A stretch of DNA of 6,341 nucleotides from CAZCGA01 sp964498075 (GTDB lineage Bacteria; Desulfobacterota; Binatia; HRBIN30), in contig CAZCGA010000239.1 of the NCBI GenBank assembly GCA_964498075.1, positions 1-6,341 on the forward strand, written 5' to 3'. Below, one piece after another: positions 1 through 6,341 of this stretch. A model generated the notes under the pieces. That model saw only the letters and a list, made by a program, of their open reading frames with translations. It made no database searches and was not told the origin of the DNA. Position numbers and translations under genes: made by a program. The first letter of the stretch is position 1; every line of letters begins with the position of its first letter.

Positions 1-2630
<2,630 letters not shown>

Positions 2631-2634
<4 letters not shown>

Positions 2635-3287
2635 CTGTGGCAGACGGAGCAGTTGGTGAGCTGCTGCACCTGGATGTGGTACTGCTGCACCAACTGCCGG
2701 CCGAGCGTGAGTTGATCGACCGGAGGTCGCCACTCCATGTTGAAGACCTGCTCGCGCGGTCGGACGAACTGCTCGGGATGCCGGTGGCAGTCCAGGCACC
2801 ACTCCATGTAGAGCGACGACTCTTGCCACGTCAGGTTCATGCGATCGACGCGGCCGTGGCAGCTGACGCAGCCGATGCCCTGCTGTACGTGGATGCTGTG
2901 ATTGAAGTAGACGAAATCCGGCAGGTCGTGGACCTTGATCCAGTCGATCGACCTGTCGGTGCGAAAGCTCGCGCGCACCGGCTCCAGCGTCGGGCTGTCG
3001 ACCCAGATTTGCGAATGGCAGTTCATGCAGGTCTTGGTCGGTGGGATGCCGGCGACGGCGGCCTGCTCGACCGAGGTGTGGCAATAGCGGCAGTCGATCC
3101 CCAGCTCGCCGGCGTGATGCCGGTGACTGAAGGGAACCGGCTGCTGTCGCGCGACACCCGCCCGGGTGACGTAGGAGGAACGGTTGATCAACGCCAAGCC
3201 CCACGCGAGCGCGGCAACGACGAACATCGCGCCAAAGATACTCAGACGCGAGAAGGTGTTCGTGCTGCGGTGGAACACCTGTGGCAT
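2631..3287 (-). CDS. actA: Alternative complex III pentaheme cytochrome c subunit ActA
   Basis: This is the membrane-anchored multiheme cytochrome c of alternative complex III. It acts on the periplasmic side and carries electrons from the ActB iron-sulfur clusters towards a monoheme cytochrome or terminal oxidase. The 218-residue protein starts with one transmembrane helix or uncleaved anchor at about residues 15-34 (SRLSIFGAMFVVAALAWGLAL). Five CXXCH heme-binding motifs follow: CRYCH (66-70), CMNCH (87-91), CVSCH (140-144), CLDCH (164-168) and CSVCH (213-217). The last sits one residue before the stop. Extra histidines that could serve as distal ligands include H55, H57, H58, H120, H130 and H133. 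Five hemes and this length match the ActA family. The ATG at 3287 follows AAAGGA with a nine-base spacer. The stop codon overlaps the actB start by four bases, so the two genes are very likely co-transcribed and translationally coupled. Confidence 0.96.
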
Positions 3288-3321
3288 GACGCCCTATCCT
3301 TTCACGATTCGCGTTCCGGGC

Positions 3322-3349
3322 AATATCCCGGCGTCGTACATTTCGTCAA
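3322..3349 (-). promoter_or_regulatory. Candidate sigma-70-type promoter of the act operon
   Basis: Reading the minus strand, TTGACG (3349-3344) and GATATT (3327-3322) are separated by 16 bp. They match the -35 and -10 consensus at five and four of six positions. The predicted transcript would start near 3315, leaving a leader of about 28 nt with the AAAGGA ribosome binding site before actA. The -10 box lies in the centre of the inverted repeat CCGGG-caatat-CCCGG (3316-3331). The match is by eye only, and chance hits are possible. Confidence 0.35.
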
Positions 3350-3439
3350 GGCAGATCCAAGTGTCCCTTATGGAAGTGTCGGCGCGCAATGGTGCCAACC
3401 GCTTTGCATTCACGGCAGTGCTCAAGTACAGGGCTACGC

Positions 3440-4426
3440 GTGACCACGATCTACGAGTTGCAGACGCCGGCGCTGATCGTCGACGCCGCTACCCTCGATC
3501 ACAACCTCGGCACGATGGCTGCCGCATTGCCCGGGGCGCGGCTGCGCCCGCACGTCAAGGCGCACAAATGCACACGCCTGGCGCATCGGCAGGCTGCATA
3601 CGGCCATCGCGGCTTCACGTGCGCCACGATCCGTGAGGTCGAGGGCATGGCCGCGGCGGGTCTGGGGGACGATCTGCTGCTCGCCAACGAAGTGGTCGAC
3701 GCGCGACGGCTCGCGGCGGTCGAGGCGCGCATCACCCTTGCCGTCGACTCGGAGGCGACGATCGCCGCCGCGGCCGCCGGCGGTGTGAGCGAAGTCGTCA
3801 TCGATGTCAACGTCGGGTTGCCGCGCTGCGGCTGCCGCGCGGATGAAGCGGGGCGACTTGCCGACTCGGCGCGCGCGCACGGGCTCGCGGTACGCGGCGT
3901 CATGGGCTACGAGGGCCACGTCGTCGGGCTGGAAGACCGCACCACGCGCGTACGACTCACCGAGGAGTCCATGCAGCTGTTGGTGGCTGCACACGAGCAG
4001 GTCGGGGGCGAGCTGATTTCGGCGGGCGGCACCGGCACCTATGACTGCAACGTGTGGGCGACGGAGATCCAAGCGGGCTCGTACGCCCTGATGGACACTG
4101 CCTACGCCCGATTGGGGCTCCCCTTCCAGCGCGCCTTGAGCGTGCTGGCGACCGTGATCTCTGTCTCACCCGCCTATGCCGTCGCCGATTGTGGCCTCAA
4201 GGCACTCGGCATGGATCACGGAAACCCGACGATCGACGCCGCACAGGTGCTCTTCTGCTCCGATGAGCACGTGACCTTCGTTCCCGAGCAGCCGTTGCGA
4301 GTCGGCGAGCGCCTGCGCGTGTGGCCGGCGCACATCGATCCCACCGTCGCGTACCACCAGTGTCTGTATCTGGTTGCGGCGGAGCAGGTGCTGGAGCAGT
4401 GGGCCGTTGATCTGCGAGGATGGTAG
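3440..4426 (+). CDS. D-threonine aldolase / D-serine dehydratase-like PLP enzyme (alanine racemase N-domain fold)
   Basis: This 328-residue protein belongs to the fold-type III PLP enzymes related to D-threonine aldolase and D-serine dehydratase. It is probably cytoplasmic and acts on a D-3-hydroxy amino acid. The opening LQTPALIVDAATLDHNL is the family start. RPHVKAHKC holds the presumed PLP lysine K40. SAGGTGTYD (194-202) is the phosphate-binding glycine motif. The C-terminal domain has SDEH (274-277) and PAHID, with H298 and D300 at the family's divalent-metal site. From family knowledge, an HxD pair is the D-threonine aldolase pattern, whereas eukaryotic D-serine dehydratase has HxC. That favours aldolase, but the true substrate cannot be read from sequence. 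I chose the GTG at 3440 because it has CAGGG upstream and gives the usual short N-terminus; an in-frame ATG at 3389 would add 17 uncharacteristic residues. The gene is divergent from actA and ends 10 bp from the convergent membrane gene. No functional link to either neighbour is evident. Confidence 0.88.
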   Translation: MTTIYELQTPALIVDAATLDHNLGTMAAALPGARLRPHVKAHKCTRLAHRQAAYGHRGFTCATIREVEGMAAAGLGDDLLLANEVVDARRLAAVEARITLAVDSEATIAAAAAGGVSEVVIDVNVGLPRCGCRADEAGRLADSARAHGLAVRGVMGYEGHVVGLEDRTTRVRLTEESMQLLVAAHEQVGGELISAGGTGTYDCNVWATEIQAGSYALMDTAYARLGLPFQRALSVLATVISVSPAYAVADCGLKALGMDHGNPTIDAAQVLFCSDEHVTFVPEQPLRVGERLRVWPAHIDPTVAYHQCLYLVAAEQVLEQWAVDLRGW

Positions 4427-4436
4427 GCGCGGGCCG

Positions 4437-5027
4437 CTAGGCTGACGCCTGCTCTCGAGGCGGCGTATGGGAAGCGGCCGAAGTCTTGAGCGGCAGGCGC
4501 CTGATCGGCGTTGCGGGGCTGTTGAATCCTGCCATCTGACCGGTACGCTCCGGGAGCACCACGTAGCCGAAGAATACGCCGGTCGCGAACAAGAAGGGCA
4601 CCCGCATGAGGGTCGGCGAGGCCCACCCGGGGCCTGCGTCCGTGAGCAGGAAGCTGGCAACGCCGATCGCCGCCGCACCGATCCCCAGGGTCACGAGGTT
4701 CTCCAGCTTTGCCGCCATGATCAGAACGAAGAAAAAGAAGAAGAACGATTCCTGGCTGGCGCGTGTTAGGAGCAGCGCAATCGAGATCATCGCCGTGTCC
4801 GAAACGAGCACTGGGGCTTGCATCCACGCATCGAAGAAACTGAACGGTGATGCCTGCCCCAGTGCCACGTTCGACGCCAGTGCCACCACCACCAACACCG
4901 CCACTGGGACCGGAGACACGTCTCTGGCGAGCTCGACGAAGGCCAAGAGACCAGTTGCAATGATGAGCACGTAGCGGCAGACCAGGAAGATCTGCTTACG
5001 ACTCACCGCTTCTGATTGCTTGACCAT
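4437..5027 (-). CDS. Six-helix membrane protein resembling a sensor-kinase membrane domain without an output domain
   Basis: I cannot name this gene. From the ATG at 5027 it encodes 196 residues; an in-frame TTG at 5060 would give 207. Neither start has a visible Shine-Dalgarno. About six hydrophobic helices are visible. In order they begin near IFLVCRYVLIIATGLLAF, VPVAVLVVVALASNVAL, VSDTAMISIALLLT, FFFFFFVLIMAA, LVTLGIGAAAIGVASFLLT and LMRVPFLFATGVFFGYVVLP. The pattern ending RVPFLF..GVFFGY resembles membrane sensor regions of histidine kinases and GGDEF proteins, where a cytoplasmic linker and catalytic domain normally follow. Here the protein instead ends after about 35 polar residues rich in Pro, Ser, Thr and Arg. 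No kinase H-box, ATPase or GGDEF motif is present, and the convergent PLP-enzyme gene occupies the DNA beyond. It could be a stand-alone membrane sensor or the remnant of a truncated one. A run of six Phe codons is unusual. Confidence 0.6.
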   Translation of the reverse strand: MVKQSEAVSRKQIFLVCRYVLIIATGLLAFVELARDVSPVPVAVLVVVALASNVALGQASPFSFFDAWMQAPVLVSDTAMISIALLLTRASQESFFFFFFVLIMAAKLENLVTLGIGAAAIGVASFLLTDAGPGWASPTLMRVPFLFATGVFFGYVVLPERTGQMAGFNSPATPIRRLPLKTSAASHTPPREQASA

Positions 5028-5211
5028 GCGCGAGTTCGCGAGCAACCGACGTACCAGCAAACGCGACGCGGGCGTAAGCGTACCTCGGGTGAGCAGTGGC
5101 GATCATGTGACGCCTGAGTCGGGCCGACCGACACGATGACCTCTACGACTCGACGCGCCGCTCGACACCGTGGGCCGGATCGTGCAATCACACAACGCAC
5201 GGAGGTGGCGA
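5028..5211. other. Divergent intergenic region without recognisable signals
   Basis: This 184-bp gap lies between the divergent membrane-protein and LLM-oxidoreductase genes and should hold both promoters. I see no convincing -35/-10 pair on either strand and no long inverted repeat. The one clear signal is the Shine-Dalgarno GGAGGT at 5201-5206, five bases before the LLM oxidoreductase ATG. An in-frame GTG at 5170 could extend that gene upstream, but it has no ribosome binding site. Confidence 0.5.
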
Positions 5212-6072
5212 ATGAAGATCGGTGTTCCGCTCTTTCTGCTGCGCCCCGAGAACATGGCGGTGGTCGCTCAACGCGCCGAGGCGCTCGGCTTCGAGTCGGT
5301 GTGGATTCCGGAGCACCTGGTGTTCCCCACGCAGATTCGCAGCCGCTACCCGTACGCCGCCGACGGCGTTCCGCCGATCAATCCGGCGACGCCGTTACTC
5401 GATCCGTTGATCCTGCTCAGTCAGATCGCCGCCCTCACCTCGCGCATCCGGCTCGGAACCAACATCTACCTTCTCCCGCTGCGTCACCCGATCGCGACAG
5501 CCCGCATGGCCATGAGTCTCGACCTCGTGTCGCACGGGCGTCTGACGTTCGGAGTGGGCGCCGGCTGGCTCGAAGAAGAGTTCCAAGCCGTTGGTGTGGA
5601 CTTCCGCACGCGGGGTGCGCGAATGCGTGAGTGTGTACGCGCGCTGAAGGCGTTGTGGATGGAGAGCGAGCCCGAGTTCCACGGACGCTTCTTCTCGTTC
5701 GGTCCGTTGAAGTTTGAACCCAAGCCCGTGCAAAAGCCGCATCCACCGATCGTGTTCGGCGGCGAGACGGACGCGGCACTCAGACGCGCCGCCGCGCTCG
5801 GCGACGGGTGGTACGGTGTGGGGCACTCTCCGCAAACGGCGACCGCGCAGGTCGAGAAGCTCCGCACCCTGCTTGCCGGCGCGGGACGTGGCAGCGTCCC
5901 GTTCGAGATCACGGTCAGCCCCGGCACCGGCGCGGTCAACCGCGACGACATCCAGCGCTACAGCGATGCCGGTGTCGACCGCGTCGTGGTGCTGCCCTGG
6001 CGGCGGGGACGCGAAGCCGAAGAGGCGTTGGCGCGTCTTGCCGACGCCTGTCGTCTCGGCACTCAGGACTGA
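5212..6072 (+). CDS. LLM-class F420-dependent oxidoreductase (Rv2161c-like type)
   Basis: This 286-residue protein is a luciferase-like monooxygenase-fold oxidoreductase, a TIM-barrel enzyme that uses coenzyme F420 or, less likely, FMN for hydride transfer. The beginning MKIGVPLFLLRPENMAVVAQ and the following AEALGFESVWIPEH are typical of the first strand-helix unit. LGTNIYLLPLRHP (81-93) and HGRLTFGVGAGWLEEEF (from H108) are the conserved core. KPHPPIVFGG, ALGDGWYG and DAGVDRVVVLPW near the end are also family hallmarks. The order, including the HGRLTFGVGAGW block, resembles the mycobacterial Rv2161c-type subfamily and its length. The start at 5212 is well supported by GGAGGT five bases upstream. 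The substrate is unknown; this subfamily is highly expanded in soil bacteria and often of unknown role. The gene ends inside the convergent selenoprotein gene, sharing 10 bp, so the two mRNAs can form antisense 3' ends. F420 rather than FMN use is inferred from family membership. Confidence 0.9.
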   Translation: MKIGVPLFLLRPENMAVVAQRAEALGFESVWIPEHLVFPTQIRSRYPYAADGVPPINPATPLLDPLILLSQIAALTSRIRLGTNIYLLPLRHPIATARMAMSLDLVSHGRLTFGVGAGWLEEEFQAVGVDFRTRGARMRECVRALKALWMESEPEFHGRFFSFGPLKFEPKPVQKPHPPIVFGGETDAALRRAAALGDGWYGVGHSPQTATAQVEKLRTLLAGAGRGSVPFEITVSPGTGAVNRDDIQRYSDAGVDRVVVLPWRRGREAEEALARLADACRLGTQD

Positions 6073-6341
6073 GTCGTAAGCGCCGCGACGACGGCATCGA
6101 CAATCGCGTCTGCCTTGGCGCGCATCTCGTCGTCGGTGGCGTCCTGAATCGGATGCGGCACCGAGATGCGACGCACCTCGGGCAGGCCGAGGGCTACGGC
6201 TTGCACGTCGGCGGCGCCGATGAACTCACTCGATGCGATGAAGACGCCGGGCTTGCCTTGCAGTTCAAACCAGATCGTGTCGTGCACACTGCACGTCGTG
6301 CACGACCCTCAATCGGCGAGGGCTTCGATGACGAAGCCGCA
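6063..6341 (-). CDS. UGSC-family selenoprotein, partial (N-terminus beyond right edge), in-frame TGA read as selenocysteine
   Basis: The visible part is 92 residues plus the stop, entering from the right edge. It begins CGFVIEALAD and continues UGSCTTCSVHD, where U is the TGA at 6311-6309. The protein reads on without interruption through FIASSEFIGAADVQAVALG and ISVPHPIQDATDDEM to a TGA stop at 6065-6063. This matches the UGSC family as I remember it: small proteins, often 150-200 residues, with a D-[U/C]-G-S-C-T-x-C-S-x-H-D motif, a later [S/T]-E-x-F segment and VPHP. Both selenocysteine and cysteine forms exist. The U-G-S-C spacing is a CXXC-like redox pair, and a further Cys lies three residues on. 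The function is not established; a thiol or selenol redox role is inference. The same codon, TGA, serves as both Sec and stop in this gene, so decoding must depend on local RNA context. Without recoding, a gene caller would see only a 74-codon fragment from a GTG at 6287. About half the protein is off the window. Confidence 0.85.
6279..6303. repeat. Direct repeat GTCGTGCAC, two copies 16 bp apart
   Basis: GTCGTGCAC occurs on the plus strand at 6279-6287 and again at 6295-6303. Each copy contains the self-complementary core GTGCAC. Because of this, the copies also act as inverted repeats of each other's surroundings and create the alternative hairpins described for the SECIS candidate. The repeat encodes part of the SCTTCSVHD motif, so coding and RNA-structure constraints overlap here. 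Confidence 0.7.
6279..6306 (-). promoter_or_regulatory. Candidate bacterial SECIS hairpin just downstream of the UGA
   Basis: In the mRNA, two alternative hairpins follow the UGA. The first has a perfect 9-bp stem, GUCGUGCAC with GUGCACGAC (6306-6298 and 6287-6279), and a 10-nt loop starting with G, 12 nt after the UGA. The second has a perfect 6-bp stem, CGUGCA with UGCACG (6295-6290 and 6286-6281), closing loop GUG. Its first G is 20 nt after the UGA. In known bacterial SECIS elements the apical loop begins roughly 16-37 nt after UGA and has G in its first positions. The second hairpin fits that spacing and is close to E. coli fdhF. The two are mutually exclusive; which one forms was not computed. 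Confidence 0.65.
6309..6311 (-). other. Selenocysteine (UGA) recoding site
   Basis: The codon is TGA on the minus strand, within GCC GAT TGA GGG TCG TGC (ADUGSC). Protein similarity to the UGSC family continues on both sides in the same frame, and the codon falls exactly at the family's Sec/Cys position. Read-through as Sec requires SelA, SelB and tRNA-Sec elsewhere in the genome; none of these is in this window. Confidence 0.85.

Noticed and set aside
3404..3432. TTGCAT / TACAGG as a promoter for the PLP-enzyme gene
   Set aside because: The -10 match is poor and would overlap the ribosome binding site, leaving almost no leader.
2637..3443. Plus-strand open frame of 268 codons opposite actA
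   Set aside because: actA has five CXXCH motifs and a clear start on the other strand. The opposite frame shows no recognisable protein features.
4425..4450. Inverted repeat AGGCG...CGCCT as a bidirectional terminator between the convergent genes
   Set aside because: The stem is only 5 bp with a 16-nt loop and no U-run. Such repeats arise often by chance in GC-rich DNA.
5170..5211. Upstream GTG start for the LLM oxidoreductase
   Set aside because: It lacks a ribosome binding site and adds 14 residues before the conserved MKIGVPLF start, which itself has a strong GGAGGT at proper spacing.
6063..6287. Complete short ORF of 74 codons starting at the GTG at 6287
   Set aside because: Similarity to the UGSC family extends upstream through the TGA to the window edge. 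The GTG is simply the Val codon in SVHD, not a start.
6309..6311. In-frame TGA as a nonsense mutation (pseudogene)
   Set aside because: The TGA falls exactly at the family's Sec position and is followed by SECIS-like hairpins, and the protein shows no other damage. A mutated Cys codon (TGC or TGT to TGA) is still formally possible until Sec machinery is found.

Overview
The window is 6.3 kb of GC-rich bacterial DNA carrying six genes on both strands: two partial at the window edges and four complete. The gene mix suggests a soil or aquatic uncultured proteobacterium-like or Binatota-like organism: alternative complex III, a luciferase-like F420-type oxidoreductase and a UGSC-family selenoprotein. 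That placement is inference from gene content only and is weak. The code is the standard bacterial one. UGA ends several genes here, yet one in-frame UGA is very probably read as selenocysteine.

Left part (1-3349, minus strand): the start of an alternative complex III operon. A candidate promoter at 3322-3349 is followed by actA, a membrane-anchored pentaheme cytochrome c. actA overlaps actB by the four bases ATGA. actB is a large periplasmic iron-sulfur protein and runs off the left edge with 878 codons visible. The quinol-binding membrane subunits and the remaining act genes would lie beyond base 1. Together these proteins take electrons from quinol and pass them towards cytochrome c or an oxidase.

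Middle part (3350-5211): a 152-bp divergent gap separates actA from a plus-strand PLP enzyme of the D-threonine aldolase / D-serine dehydratase family (3440-4426). Ten bases further on it meets, tail to tail, a minus-strand gene for a six-helix membrane protein (4437-5027). This protein looks like the sensor region of a histidine kinase or similar signalling protein with no output domain. A 184-bp gap without clear signals follows.

Right part (5212-6341): a plus-strand LLM-class oxidoreductase (5212-6072) overlaps by 10 bp, tail to tail, the 3' end of a minus-strand UGSC-family selenoprotein gene that enters from the right edge. The selenoprotein motif is ADUGSCTTCSVHD, with U encoded by TGA at 6311-6309. 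Directly downstream lie perfect inverted repeats that can form a bacterial SECIS-like hairpin with a loop G 20 nt after the UGA. An ordinary gene caller would cut this gene at the UGA and keep only a 74-codon fragment. This is the most interesting item in the window. No gene-free stretch exceeds 300 bases.
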